This document shows, in pieces, positions 45,799-54,828 of a DNA stretch of 64,000 nt. The stretch is from Streptomyces sp. SS1-1 (GTDB lineage: Bacteria; Actinomycetota; Actinomycetes; Streptomycetales; Streptomycetaceae). The DNA is taken from positions 6,054,501 through 6,118,500 of the forward strand of contig NZ_WBXN01000004.1 of the NCBI RefSeq assembly GCF_008973465.1, written 5' to 3'. Position numbers and translations under genes: made by a program. Position 1 is the first letter of the stretch, and each line of letters starts with the position of its first letter. The notes under the pieces were generated by a model. It was not told the origin of the DNA, did not search any database, and was given only the letters and a program-made list of their open reading frames with translations.

Positions 45799-46614
45799 CT
45801 ACTTCTCCGGCTCCTCAACCCGCAGCATGTCGCCCCTCAAAGCCTTGTCCGTGGCCCGTCCTATGACGGCGGTCGATCCGGCGTCCACGGCGCCTCCGAC
45901 GAATCCGCCCAGGATCGGGACGCCCTTGGCGAGTGTGATCGTGGCGCGCTTCGTTCCGTACTTCGCGACCAGGTGAGTGCCGGCCTTCTTGTTGATGGCC
46001 CGGATCATGGTGATCGGGATCTTCTTGATCATCTGCTCGCCGAGTTTCTGGCCGACCTTCACGCCGAAGGCCGCCAGGACACTCTGGGTGCTCATCCCGA
46101 TCGCGAGCATCATCGCGACGGTCCGGGTGTGCGGATCACGGATGTCCCACCCCCGCAGGTGCGCGATGGCGCCGGCCATCCGCATGTTGACGGTGAGGGC
46201 CGCGGCCACGTTGGCGGGGAGTGTCACACCCGCGGTGATCAGCCCGCCGAGACCGGTGATGAACCCCTGAGTACCGGCCGCCGCCACGGACTCCTTGATG
46301 AGCCGGGCGACGACCGCGTCGATGTCGTCCTTCATGTCTTCCGGAGACCGGCGCTCTTCGTCGTCCGGTGCGCGGTAGGCGGCGCCCTGCCGTCGCGACA
46401 GACGCTCCTCGGCCCATGTGACCGACCCGGTGATCGGGCCGACGCCCTTCACCATCACCTTCTCCGCGAGATCGGCGACCCATCGCCCGGTCTTCTCGAC
46501 GGCCCCCTCGTCGGGAGTCTTGCCGTCGGCCGCCTCGTCCGGAGTCTTGCCGTTGGCTCCTTCATCAGGAGTCTTCTCGTCGGCCCCCTCGTCGGGAGTC
46601 TTCTCGTCGGCCAT
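45799..46614 (-). CDS. EcsC family protein with N-terminal tandem repeats
   Basis: This 271-residue protein has an EcsC domain in residues about 85-265 (GFITGLGGLITAGVTLPANVAAALTVNMRM, seen as parts; GWDIRDPHTRTVAMMLAIG; GVPILGGFVGGAVDAGSTAVIG). The domain is alpha-helical and membrane-associated, with unproven function. The N-terminus has four near-identical nine-residue repeats, EKTPDEGAD, EKTPDEGAN, GKTPDEAAD, GKTPDEGAV, giving an acidic disordered tail. The ATG at 46614 follows AGGAGGGG. The 269 bases upstream hold no gene. Confidence 0.8.
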   Translation of the reverse strand: MADEKTPDEGADEKTPDEGANGKTPDEAADGKTPDEGAVEKTGRWVADLAEKVMVKGVGPITGSVTWAEERLSRRQGAAYRAPDDEERRSPEDMKDDIDAVVARLIKESVAAAGTQGFITGLGGLITAGVTLPANVAAALTVNMRMAGAIAHLRGWDIRDPHTRTVAMMLAIGMSTQSVLAAFGVKVGQKLGEQMIKKIPITMIRAINKKAGTHLVAKYGTKRATITLAKGVPILGGFVGGAVDAGSTAVIGRATDKALRGDMLRVEEPEK

Positions 46615-46883
46615 CACGCACCACCCCTCCTGCGGCGCTCCCCATCGGAGCCCCGCACTGCTGCGAGCAGGGCGGAAGAGTCCGGTCAGACGTGCCGCGG
46701 ACGCGCGCGGCCGTCTGAAGTCGTGCCCCCTGCTCCCACCCGCCCACGACTTCGCGTCACGGCTCCCCTCGCCGTGCCGCCCCTTACAAGCCGAAGCGGC
46801 TCCACCCTTCCATAGGTTGAAAGCGTCGTCAAACGGCTGTAGTTGGCTCGAAGTTGCCCACCGGTGGTGCCTGGGTCCGGTGA

Positions 46884-49022
46884 CTAACCCGCGCCGCAAC
46901 CGGCCTCCACGAGGAAGGGACTTGGTTGCCCGGTCCACGAGACGTACAGGCCGTCCCGGGCCCGCGTGCAGGCGACGAACAGCAGGCAGCGTTCCGCCGC
47001 GAGGTCGGCTTCGTGCTGGAGGCGGTCGACGTTTTCCGGCGTGACCGCTGAAGGGTTCGGCAGGGCCGTGTCGTTGACGCCGACGACGGCGGCATAGCGG
47101 TACTCGAGCCCCTTGAAGGTGTGCATGGTGCCCACGTTCACAGCGTCGTCGGTGCGGGCCGCACCGGCTCGGACACGGCTGGCGGGGATGCCGGCCTTCA
47201 CCAGCGCGTCCCTGACCTTCTCGCATGTCTTGTTGAAGCGTGCGCAGACCCCGATCTCGCCGTACGCCGCACCGCCGTCCACCCACTCCCGCACCTGCTC
47301 GACCAGGGCGTCGAGTTCGGCCTCCTCCGTAGCCGCCTCGTGGACGTACGGCCCGGAGCCGTGCAGGACGGAGCTGTACCCCACCAGGGTGTCGTGCCGC
47401 CCGCTGTCGGCCAGTTCGGCGAAGGGCCGGCCCAGAAGGAGACCTGTCGCCCAGCTGAGGATCTCATGCGTGGAACGGTAGTTCTTGCGCAGCTTCGTCG
47501 AACGGCCCGCGACGTTGATGCCGAGGGCCTTCAGCGACACCCGGTTGTCGTAGATCCGCTGGTGCGGGTCACCGGCGATGAACAGATCGTCCGGCCGTTT
47601 CGGGGCGGCCGCCCGCAGCATCCGCCACTGGACCGGGTGCAGGTCCTGCGCCTCGTCGACGACGATGTGCCGGTAGGACGGGCCCTGCCCGGCCAGCAGG
47701 TCGGTGGCCTCCGCGCAGGTGCCGAGATAGGTGCGAAGTCCGTCCTCGTCCAGCCGCCGGGTGAACTCCTCCACGGTCCGCCACACCAGCGGTCGCGCAC
47801 CGGAGGACAGGGCGCTGCCGCGGCCCCGCCGCTCGCAGCTCTCGTAAACCTCCTGCGTACGGATGTCCTGGGCCAGGACGACGTGCTTGTACTCCTGGGC
47901 GAGGAACTGCGGGGTTCCGGAGAAGCCGGCGGCCGCCGCGGCCTGTTCCCACCGGGCGGTCTCCTCGTATCCGTTGAGCGGCCGGCGAGACGTGTTCACC
48001 ACACGTCCGGCGAAGGCGTCGACCGTCATGACGTCGACCCGGTCGCGGAGGTCCGGGTCGTCGACGAGCAGGCCGAGCCCCTCGGTGAGAGCGTCCACGA
48101 GCGCGTTGGTGAACGTGGTCAGGAGAATGCGGTCGCCGTCGCGCAGGTGCCGCAGCAGGTGGCGCACCCGATGGAGGGCGACGACGGACTTGCCGGTGCC
48201 GGGACCCCCGGTCACCTGGGCGGGACCGGAGTACGACGGGCGGTAGGCCACCTTGTGCTGGGTCGGGTGCAGGAAGACGCGCCAGGCGGCGAAGGGCTTG
48301 TCCAGGATGTCGCGCATCTCGTCGGAGTCCGAGACGACCGCGATGCGGGCGCGGCTGCGGTGGATCGCGGTCTCGTAGTCCGACGCGTCGACGGGGGCCG
48401 CCGGCGCGTGGGCGAGCGCGACGGACACCACATCCCGCCAGACCTCCTCCACGGTGAACCCGGCCGCGAGGTACTCCAGCACCTCCCGCTGGTCCTGGGG
48501 GAAGTACGGAGCGAAGACCTCCAGCTGCTCCAGGTCGGTCAGCGCGCGGGCCTGCCGCAGCGTCGTACCGTCGATGCCGAGCGCCGCCATGTCCCCGTCG
48601 GAGACCTTCGCGAACAGCCGCCTGTCCGGCTCGGGCGCGATCCGCTCGTACGCGGGTGTCAGTTCCTCCAAGGAGGCGATGTCGCGGATCTCGACGGCAC
48701 GGGTGACGGTGTTGATGCTCGACTTCTGCTTGACCGCCCAGGCGATGGCCTTGTCGTGCGGCATCACCCGCAGTAGTACGAACGTCTCACCGGACTCCGG
48801 CGCGAGGACTACGCCCCTGGTGCCCTGGTCGATCCGGATGGTGCGGATGTGCGGGTCACGCGCCTGCTTCAACGACTCCAGCTTCAGGCCGGGATCCTTG
48901 AACAACTGGTCCAGCGTGAGCCGCTCGAACTTCTCCCACGCTGAGAACACCCCTTCCCGCACGGTCCCTTGAAGCTTGCCGAGCTGAGCACAGAAGCCGA
49001 TGTCGAAGGCGAGGCGGGGCAT
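46884..49022 (-). CDS. UvrD-like SF1 helicase with N-terminal RelE/ParE-like domain
   Basis: In this 712-residue protein, residues 1-95 have the RelE toxin pattern: a helical start (GFCAQLGKLQGTVREGVF), GLKLESLKQARDPHIRTIRI and YVLLRV-like FVLLRVMPHDKAIAWA. A linker follows, then a UvrD/Rep helicase: Walker A GGPGTGKS (about 272), motif II VDEAQDLHP (about 455), motif III FIAGDPHQRIYD, motif IV LRKNYRSTHEI, motif V GTMHTFKGLEYR and motif VI LFVACTRARDGLYV. All helicase motifs look intact. The RelE-like part may act as RNase, DNA-binding or regulatory domain. The ATG at 49022 has AGGAGAG upstream. The kinase gene ends 76 bases before it. Confidence 0.85.
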   Translation of the reverse strand: MPRLAFDIGFCAQLGKLQGTVREGVFSAWEKFERLTLDQLFKDPGLKLESLKQARDPHIRTIRIDQGTRGVVLAPESGETFVLLRVMPHDKAIAWAVKQKSSINTVTRAVEIRDIASLEELTPAYERIAPEPDRRLFAKVSDGDMAALGIDGTTLRQARALTDLEQLEVFAPYFPQDQREVLEYLAAGFTVEEVWRDVVSVALAHAPAAPVDASDYETAIHRSRARIAVVSDSDEMRDILDKPFAAWRVFLHPTQHKVAYRPSYSGPAQVTGGPGTGKSVVALHRVRHLLRHLRDGDRILLTTFTNALVDALTEGLGLLVDDPDLRDRVDVMTVDAFAGRVVNTSRRPLNGYEETARWEQAAAAAGFSGTPQFLAQEYKHVVLAQDIRTQEVYESCERRGRGSALSSGARPLVWRTVEEFTRRLDEDGLRTYLGTCAEATDLLAGQGPSYRHIVVDEAQDLHPVQWRMLRAAAPKRPDDLFIAGDPHQRIYDNRVSLKALGINVAGRSTKLRKNYRSTHEILSWATGLLLGRPFAELADSGRHDTLVGYSSVLHGSGPYVHEAATEEAELDALVEQVREWVDGGAAYGEIGVCARFNKTCEKVRDALVKAGIPASRVRAGAARTDDAVNVGTMHTFKGLEYRYAAVVGVNDTALPNPSAVTPENVDRLQHEADLAAERCLLFVACTRARDGLYVSWTGQPSPFLVEAGCGAG

Positions 49023-49098
49023 GAGGCGGTTCTCTCCTGGGTGACAGTGACCGGGGTCAAGAAGGCCGGCGGGGGCGGACCGATGTCGCGGACCGGGC

Positions 49099-50688
49099 TC
49101 AGCCCGTCGTGCCGTCGAGGTCGAGGCGCAGGACGGCAAGGGCTTCGGCGACCTCCAGCGTCATCTCGTCCTCGGGGCCGTAGACCAGGTTCAGGTCGTC
49201 GTGGAGGGGTTCGAGGAGGGCGCGGGCCTCGTCGGCGCGGCCTTGGGCGAGGAGCAGCATGCCGATGTCCCGGCGCAGGACGACGGCGTCCTCGCTGGCG
49301 TCGCTGTCCACGTTCCGCACGACACCGAGGACGCTCTCCAGCGTGGCGAGGGCCTCGGTGACCTGGCCGAGTTCGGCGCGGCAGCGGGCGGCCTGGGCGC
49401 GGCAGTCCAGTGCGGCCCGGCTGGTGGGCCCGTTGATACGGCCGTACGCCTCCGCCAGCGTCTCGAACTCGGGCAGTGCCGCCCGGAAGTCGCCGCCGAG
49501 CAGCCGGGCGCCGGCCCGCCGCGCGCGCAGGGCCAGCACGACCTTGTTCTCGGCGCCCAGGGCCTGTGCGGCGGGCTCGACGATCTCGCCCGCGACCTCG
49601 GCGGCCTGCGAGAAGCGCTCCTCCTCCACGAGTGCGTCGTAGTGCTCGCGTGCCTCACGGATCTGCGCGCGCAACGTCTCGGACAGGGGCGCGGCGGCAG
49701 GTTCGGGCGAGGCCTCGGCCACTGCTGGGCCCGGCGTGCCCGCCGATCGGCCGCGGCTGCGGGGCGCGTAGGGGCGGCGGAACACCCCGGTCGGGTCCGG
49801 CGTGCCGGGCGGCACCGCCTCGTGCGGGGCGGCCTCCTCGCCCGCCGCCGGCAGGAAGGGCCGCAGCCGCTCGTACACCTCCTGCACGTCCGCGGGCCGG
49901 GCCTCCGGGGCCTTGCGCAGCAGGTGCAGGACGAGTTCCTCCAGCTCGACCGGTACGTCGGCCCGCAGCTGCCGCAGCGGCGCCGGCGGCGCGTTGACGT
50001 GCTGGAACATCACCAGGTACTCACTGTCCGCGCTGAACAGCGCTCGTCCGCTGAGCAGTTCGTGCAGAACGCAGCCCAGCGCGTACAGGTCGGCCTTCGG
50101 GGTCACCTGTCCGCCGCGGACCTGCTCCGGCGACATGTACTGGTAGGTGCCGACGGGGCTGCCGGTAGCGGTCAGCTTGGTGACGTCGGTCCGCAGGATG
50201 GCGGCGATGCCGAAGTCCAGCACCTTCACCGTCCCGTCGTGGGCGACGAGGATGTTGCCCGGCTTCAGGTCGCGGTGGATGACGGGCACCTCGTGCGCGT
50301 ACGAGAGCACCGTGGCGACCTGCGCGGCGACGGCCACCGCCCAGCCGATGGGCAGCGACCGGTCCGGCTGGACGAGGTGGCTGAGCGGCACACCCTCGAC
50401 CAGTTCCATCACCAGGAACAGCCGGTCATAGGAGTCCTCGTCGAGCACCGCGTCGTACACCTGCGGGACGCCCGGGTGCTGGATGCGGGCCGTGATCCGT
50501 GCCTCGCGCCGGAACCGCTTCGCCAGTTCCTCGGCGAGCTGCGGGGTGGCGGCGGCCTGCCCCCGGATCACCTTCACGGCGACCGGTCGGTCCAGTACGG
50601 CGTCGTAGCCGCGCCAGACCTCGCCCATCCCGCCGTGGTTGAGCTGCTCCAGCAGTTCGTAACGCCCCGCGACCGGTTTCTGCGGCAC
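49099..50688 (-). CDS. Serine/threonine protein kinase with C-terminal TPR-like domain
   Basis: This protein of about 529 residues has an N-terminal Hanks-type kinase (residues 8-265) with all key motifs: LNHGGMGEVWRGYD, VAVKVIRG, HRDLKPGNILV, DFGIAAI and GTYQYMSPEQVRGG. No transmembrane helix or sensor domain follows. A Pro/Ala-rich linker leads to helical repeats resembling TPRs (GDFRAALPEFETLAEAYGR, GQVTEALATLESVLG, GRADEARALLEPLHDDL). It is a soluble kinase that may phosphorylate or recruit neighbours, perhaps the helicase encoded 76 bases downstream. The GTG at 50688 has GGGCAGGG upstream; a start further upstream cannot be excluded. Confidence 0.88.
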   Translation of the reverse strand: MPQKPVAGRYELLEQLNHGGMGEVWRGYDAVLDRPVAVKVIRGQAAATPQLAEELAKRFRREARITARIQHPGVPQVYDAVLDEDSYDRLFLVMELVEGVPLSHLVQPDRSLPIGWAVAVAAQVATVLSYAHEVPVIHRDLKPGNILVAHDGTVKVLDFGIAAILRTDVTKLTATGSPVGTYQYMSPEQVRGGQVTPKADLYALGCVLHELLSGRALFSADSEYLVMFQHVNAPPAPLRQLRADVPVELEELVLHLLRKAPEARPADVQEVYERLRPFLPAAGEEAAPHEAVPPGTPDPTGVFRRPYAPRSRGRSAGTPGPAVAEASPEPAAAPLSETLRAQIREAREHYDALVEEERFSQAAEVAGEIVEPAAQALGAENKVVLALRARRAGARLLGGDFRAALPEFETLAEAYGRINGPTSRAALDCRAQAARCRAELGQVTEALATLESVLGVVRNVDSDASEDAVVLRRDIGMLLLAQGRADEARALLEPLHDDLNLVYGPEDEMTLEVAEALAVLRLDLDGTTG

Positions 50689-50816
50689 CCCTGCCCCCGT
50701 CGAGTCACCTCGCCGGCGAGCGATGGATCGGCGCCGGTCCGACTGGTCGGGCACCAGTGTCGTCGCTGCGGGAACGCCAGTCCAGCCGAGATGCCCCAGC
50801 GGCCACCGAAGGGTGA

Positions 50817-51476
50817 TCAGAAGTGACCGGCAGAGTCCTGCCCGGGAGGCGGGGAGGCCCGCAGGGACCCCGTTACGGACCGTCGCGCCGCCGCCGACCC
50901 GGGGAGGCGGGCGAGCGTCCGGGGCATGGAGGGGGAGATGGGTGCCGGTGACAGTGTGGGCGCGATAAGGGCGAAACTCGCGGGGAGGGCGAGCCGCGCC
51001 CACACCGTCTTGCCCGGCCCGCCCTCCGCGCGCGGGCACCAGCCCCAACCGTCCGCGAGGGCCGCGACGAGCAGCAGGCCTCTGCCTCCGTCCCGGTCGT
51101 CCTCCGGAACCTCATCGGGGCCACCCAGCACTTCGGGCAGTGCGCTCAGAACGGGGAGACGCTCGGCGCGTGTGTCGGAGACCTCCACCAGCACGGTCGT
51201 ATCCCGTCCCAGGAGTCGCAGCCTGAAGTCACGGCCGGGCACATGGCCGTGCCGGACGGCGTTGGCGCAGAGCTCGGCGACGACGAGCGTGGCGGCCTCG
51301 TGCGGATCGCTGCCGTACGGAACACCCCACGCGTCGAGCCGCGCCCCGCACAAGTGCCGGGCGAGCCGGGCGCCGCGCCGGGTGGAGGAGAAGTCCATCG
51401 CGAAATGGTGGGTGGGGGAGCGGAGTTCGGGGCGGGCGAACGAGGGGTGAGCCGTGGCGTCCGGGTCGGTGGTCAT
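50817..51476 (-). CDS. ATP-binding protein, HATPase_c_2 anti-sigma-like
   Basis: This 219-residue GHKL ATPase has an N box in ATLVVAELCANAVRHGHVPGRDF and a G1-type DGGRGLLLVAALADGWG. This RsbW-like family is abundant in Streptomyces, often beside an XRE-DUF5753 regulator and a DUF397 protein. Those partners are here at 53732 and 54568, but with the DUF262 gene between. The last 55 residues are a non-conserved Ser/Pro/Ala-rich tail. The gene is divergent from the DUF262 gene and 128 bases upstream of the kinase gene. Confidence 0.83.
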   Translation of the reverse strand: MTTDPDATAHPSFARPELRSPTHHFAMDFSSTRRGARLARHLCGARLDAWGVPYGSDPHEAATLVVAELCANAVRHGHVPGRDFRLRLLGRDTTVLVEVSDTRAERLPVLSALPEVLGGPDEVPEDDRDGGRGLLLVAALADGWGWCPRAEGGPGKTVWARLALPASFALIAPTLSPAPISPSMPRTLARLPGSAAARRSVTGSLRASPPPGQDSAGHF

Positions 51477-51756
51477 GACTCGTACGCTGCTCGCCGCTCA
51501 CCCTCCGCGTATAGAGGTGACGTGCCGTCACCGGCTCGTTGTACGCGCGGCGGCGACGCCTGTACGTGGGCTTGCCGGCGTCCAGGCGGCAGCGGAGAAC
51601 AGCGCTCTTCTCGGTGCCGTCCTTTGGGCCGCCCGGTCGGGCGCATATGCCGCTGTTCCGGGAGTAACCAGGCGACCGGACTGCTAGCTTCGGGCGATCG
51701 GTCAGCTACGTTCTGGTGACGGAGTCGCCAGGACCGAACGAACGGGCACAACGACG

Positions 51757-53709
51757 GTGCACATCTCACAGGTTCTGGACAAGGTCGAGGCCGGGGACAT
51801 CGCGCTCCCCGAGTTCCAGCGCGGCTACGTCTGGACACGGGACCAGGTACGCGGCTTCTTCCAGTCCCTGTACCGGGGTTACCCGATCGGGGGTTTCCTG
51901 ACGTGGAGCACCAAGGCGGAGGGCGTCCAGACCCGTGGCGGCGACTCCGGCCGTGACGGCACGATCCACCTCCTCCTGGACGGCCAGCAGCGCGTGACCA
52001 CGCTGTACGGCGTCACCCGCGGCCGGCCCCCGGAGTTCTTCGAGGGCAACGCCTCCGCCCTCACCGGCCTCCACTTCCACCTGGATACGGAGGCTTTCGA
52101 GTTCTACGCCCCGGCCAAGATGAAGGACAACCCGGTGTGGGTGGACGTCACGGCGCTCTTCCTCAACGGGCTGGGCAGCCAGCTCCTCGCCGTGACCGAA
52201 CTCGCCAGCGGTGACGCGGGCCGTCAGGCCGTCTACATCGAGCGCCTGAACCGCATCACCCAGATCAAGGACCGCAACGTCCACATCGACGAGGTGACCG
52301 GCGAGGACAAGACCATCGACGTGGTGGTGCAGATCTTCAACCGGGTCAACTCGGGCGGTACGAAGCTCACCAAGGGTGATCTGGCGCTGGCCACCATCTG
52401 CGCCTCCTGGCCGGCCGCTCGCCCCACCATGAACAAGGCCCTGGACGAGTGGACCGCCGCGGGGTTCGGATTCAAGCTCGACTGGCTCCTGCGCAACGTC
52501 AACGCCGTCCTGACCGGTGAGGCACAGTTCTCCAAGCTCGCCGACGTTGACGTCTCCGCCTTCCGGTCCGGCCTCTCCGAGACCATCGACGCCGTCTCGT
52601 ACCTGCTCAACGCCCTCGGCGGCCGCTTGGGGCTCGACCACGGCTCGGTGCTGAACGGCCGCGTGGCCTTCCCGGTCATGAGCCGGCTGCTGCACCACCA
52701 CGGCGGCAGGTTCCCCGACGCCATGACACGCGACCGCCTCTTCTACTGGTACGTGCACAGTTCCCTCTGGGGCCGCCACACGGGAGCCACCGAGACCTAC
52801 CTGAACCAGGACCTCCAGGCCGTCGACGAGGGCGGCGTGAACCAGTTGATCAGCGTGCTGCGGCGCAGCCGGGGTGGCCGACTCGTGGTCGAGCCCGACG
52901 ACTTCGTCGGCTCCAGCATGGGTTCGCGGTTCTACCCGCTGCTCTACATGCTCACCCGCGTCCACAGCGCGCAGGACTTCGTCAGCGGCGTCCCACTGCG
53001 GGCGGGGATGCTGGGGCGGCTCAGCTCGCTCCAGGTCCACCACATCTTCCCCAAGGCCCTGCTCTACAAGCACGACTACAGCCGCGCCGACGTCAACGCC
53101 GTCGCCAACTTCTGTTTCCTCACCCAGGACACCAACCTGAAGATCGGGGCGAGGGAACCGATGGAGTACCTGGAGGAGATCGAGTCGCGTATGCCCGGGG
53201 CGCTGGCCAGCCAGTGGATCCCGATGGACCGGGACCTGTGGCAGGTGTCCGCCTACCACGACTTCCTCGCCGCCCGCCGTGAACTCCTCGCCCGTGCGGC
53301 CAACGACTTCCTCCAGGGCCTCCACGACGGGCCGTACCCGGCGGCGGTCGCGGACTCCCGCCCCGGTCCGGGTGCGGCTCCGTCCGTGGTCGCCCTGTCC
53401 GGCACGGCACGCGCCGACGCGGCTGAGGAGATCCCCGGCCTGGGCGCGCTCCTGGCCGAGGCCAGTGAGGCGGACCTCGCGGCACCCGAGCTGGACAGCG
53501 AGGTCAGCGACCCGGCCACCGGGGCCGCGATCGTGGTCGCTGCCGCGTACTGGCCGCAGGGGCTCCGCGCGGAGGGCGGGATGCCGGTCGTTCTCGCGCC
53601 GGACATGACCGAGGAGGAGCAGGCGGCCCTGGAGGCGGGTGACTACCGCATCTTCCACAGCACGGACGCGCTGCGGGCCCATATCCGGAACTTGCGTGCC
53701 GAGGACTGA
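51757..53709 (+). CDS. DUF262 domain protein with C-terminal HNH-type motif (GmrSD-like)
   Basis: This 650-residue protein has a DUF262 domain at the N-terminus: LPEFQRGYVWTRDQV, the LLDGQQRVTTLYG motif (about residue 74) and FNRVNSGGTKLTKGDLALA. After a helical middle part, LQVHHIFPKALLYKH (about 428) and NFCFLTQDTNLKIG look like a DUF1524/HNH nuclease. This layout is that of GmrSD-type, type IV modification-dependent restriction enzymes, which need a nucleotide and cut modified DNA. Residues from about 545 form an extra acidic domain ending FHSTDALRAHIRNLRAED. The GTG at 51757 is the chosen start. It is 22 bases before the XRE gene, likely co-transcribed. Confidence 0.85.
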   Translation: MHISQVLDKVEAGDIALPEFQRGYVWTRDQVRGFFQSLYRGYPIGGFLTWSTKAEGVQTRGGDSGRDGTIHLLLDGQQRVTTLYGVTRGRPPEFFEGNASALTGLHFHLDTEAFEFYAPAKMKDNPVWVDVTALFLNGLGSQLLAVTELASGDAGRQAVYIERLNRITQIKDRNVHIDEVTGEDKTIDVVVQIFNRVNSGGTKLTKGDLALATICASWPAARPTMNKALDEWTAAGFGFKLDWLLRNVNAVLTGEAQFSKLADVDVSAFRSGLSETIDAVSYLLNALGGRLGLDHGSVLNGRVAFPVMSRLLHHHGGRFPDAMTRDRLFYWYVHSSLWGRHTGATETYLNQDLQAVDEGGVNQLISVLRRSRGGRLVVEPDDFVGSSMGSRFYPLLYMLTRVHSAQDFVSGVPLRAGMLGRLSSLQVHHIFPKALLYKHDYSRADVNAVANFCFLTQDTNLKIGAREPMEYLEEIESRMPGALASQWIPMDRDLWQVSAYHDFLAARRELLARAANDFLQGLHDGPYPAAVADSRPGPGAAPSVVALSGTARADAAEEIPGLGALLAEASEADLAAPELDSEVSDPATGAAIVVAAAYWPQGLRAEGGMPVVLAPDMTEEEQAALEAGDYRIFHSTDALRAHIRNLRAED

Positions 53710-53731
53710 GCGGCGAGCTGGGAGCGACGCG

Positions 53732-54571
53732 ATGAGCAACGACGACGGGGTGGCACAGCGTCCGGAGGACGAACCGGGGACGGGCGTCGTCGCGGCCTTC
53801 GGCAAGCAGCTGAAGCTGCTGCGGGTCCGCGCGGGGCTCGACCGGGCGGAGTTCGGAAAGCGGGTCGGGTACGCGGCGGAGTCCATCGCGTCCATTGAGC
53901 AGGGGCGCCGGATTCCGCAGCCGCGGTTGGTGGAGCGGGCGGATGAGGTGTTGGGGGCGGGGGGCGTGCTGGTCGCGCTGAAGGACGAGTTGGCGCGGGC
54001 GCGCTATCCCGCCTTCTTCCGTGACGCGGCGAGGCTTGAGGCGCGGGCGAGGACCCTGGACGTGTACGCGGTGTACGCCGTGCCGGGACTGTTGCAGACA
54101 GAGGACTACGCGCGGGCAGTGTTCCGCATGCAACGCCCACTCCTGGAGGACGATGTGATCGAGCAGCGTCTTGAAGCGCGATTGGCTCGGAAGGAGATCT
54201 TCAACCGGCGACCGGCTCCGTTGGTGAGCTTCGTCATCGAGGAAGTGGTGCTCCGTCGGCCCTTCGGTGGCCGCAAGGTCATTCGTGGCACGCTGGAACA
54301 GATCTTGCTCACGGGCCAGTTGCGCAACGTCGAAGTGCAGGTCATGCCCATCGATCGGGAGGACAACGCCGCGTTGGGTGCTCCCTTCACCCTGATCGAC
54401 ACGGACCAGGACCAGCGCATCGCCTATGCGGAAGCACAGGACGACAGCCGCCTGTATACCGATGCCTCCTACGTCCGTACGCTCGAAGCCCGTTATGGGA
54501 TCCTCCGATCACAGGCGTTGACACCGAGTGAGTCGTCGGCGTTCATCGAGGAATTGATGGGAGAAGGATGA
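53732..54571 (+). CDS. XRE family regulator with DUF5753 (WhiJ-like)
   Basis: This 279-residue protein has a helix-turn-helix at residues about 22-75 (FGKQLKLLRVRAGLDRAEFGKRVGYAAESIASIE, in the family pattern) and a DUF5753 domain after it (VPGLLQTEDYARAVF, LEARLARKEIF, VMPIDRED). Together with a DUF397 protein and often an HATPase this makes a WhiJ-type regulatory set, which in Streptomyces affects development or antibiotic production. The ATG at 53732 has GGGAGCG upstream. It overlaps the DUF397 gene by ATGA. Confidence 0.9.
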   Translation: MSNDDGVAQRPEDEPGTGVVAAFGKQLKLLRVRAGLDRAEFGKRVGYAAESIASIEQGRRIPQPRLVERADEVLGAGGVLVALKDELARARYPAFFRDAARLEARARTLDVYAVYAVPGLLQTEDYARAVFRMQRPLLEDDVIEQRLEARLARKEIFNRRPAPLVSFVIEEVVLRRPFGGRKVIRGTLEQILLTGQLRNVEVQVMPIDREDNAALGAPFTLIDTDQDQRIAYAEAQDDSRLYTDASYVRTLEARYGILRSQALTPSESSAFIEELMGEG

Positions 54572-54774
54572 GCGTGCAGCGCACCAGGGCGGCTGTACCG
54601 GAAGCCGCTTGGTTCAAAAGCAGCTACAGCACGGGGAACGGCGGCGAGTGCCTTGAGGTGGCTCCGTCGTCCGACGCCGTTCTGATCCGTGACTCGAAGC
54701 GGGTCACCGGCCCCGTGCTCGCTGTCGGGGCCGAGGCATGGTCGGCGTTCATCGCGGCGGCCGGTGCCCGCTGA
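54568..54774 (+). CDS. DUF397 domain-containing protein
   Basis: This 68-residue small protein has the hallmarks AAWFKSSYSTGNGGECLEVA and VLIRDSKRVTGPVL, with WSAFIAAA near the end. DUF397 proteins are partners or antagonists of the XRE-DUF5753 regulators encoded beside them. Translation is coupled to the regulator by a 4-bp overlap. Confidence 0.92.
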   Translation: MSVQRTRAAVPEAAWFKSSYSTGNGGECLEVAPSSDAVLIRDSKRVTGPVLAVGAEAWSAFIAAAGAR

Positions 54775-54780
54775 CATACC

Positions 54781-54817
54781 GAAGAGGGGCCGACCGTCAT
54801 GCGGTCGGCCCCTCTTC
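54781..54817. terminator. Bidirectional terminator between DUF397 and hsdR
   Basis: A perfect 16-bp stem, GAAGAGGGGCCGACCG (54781-54796) with its complement at 54802-54817, has a 5-base loop. On both strands the stem ends in CCTCTTC. Confidence 0.88.
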
Positions 54818-54828
54818 ATGGCTCGGGA

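Noticed and set aside
46615..46883. Small gene between the EcsC and helicase genes
   Set aside because: Frames there have no ribosome site or sensible codon bias; it is treated as promoter and 3' sequence.
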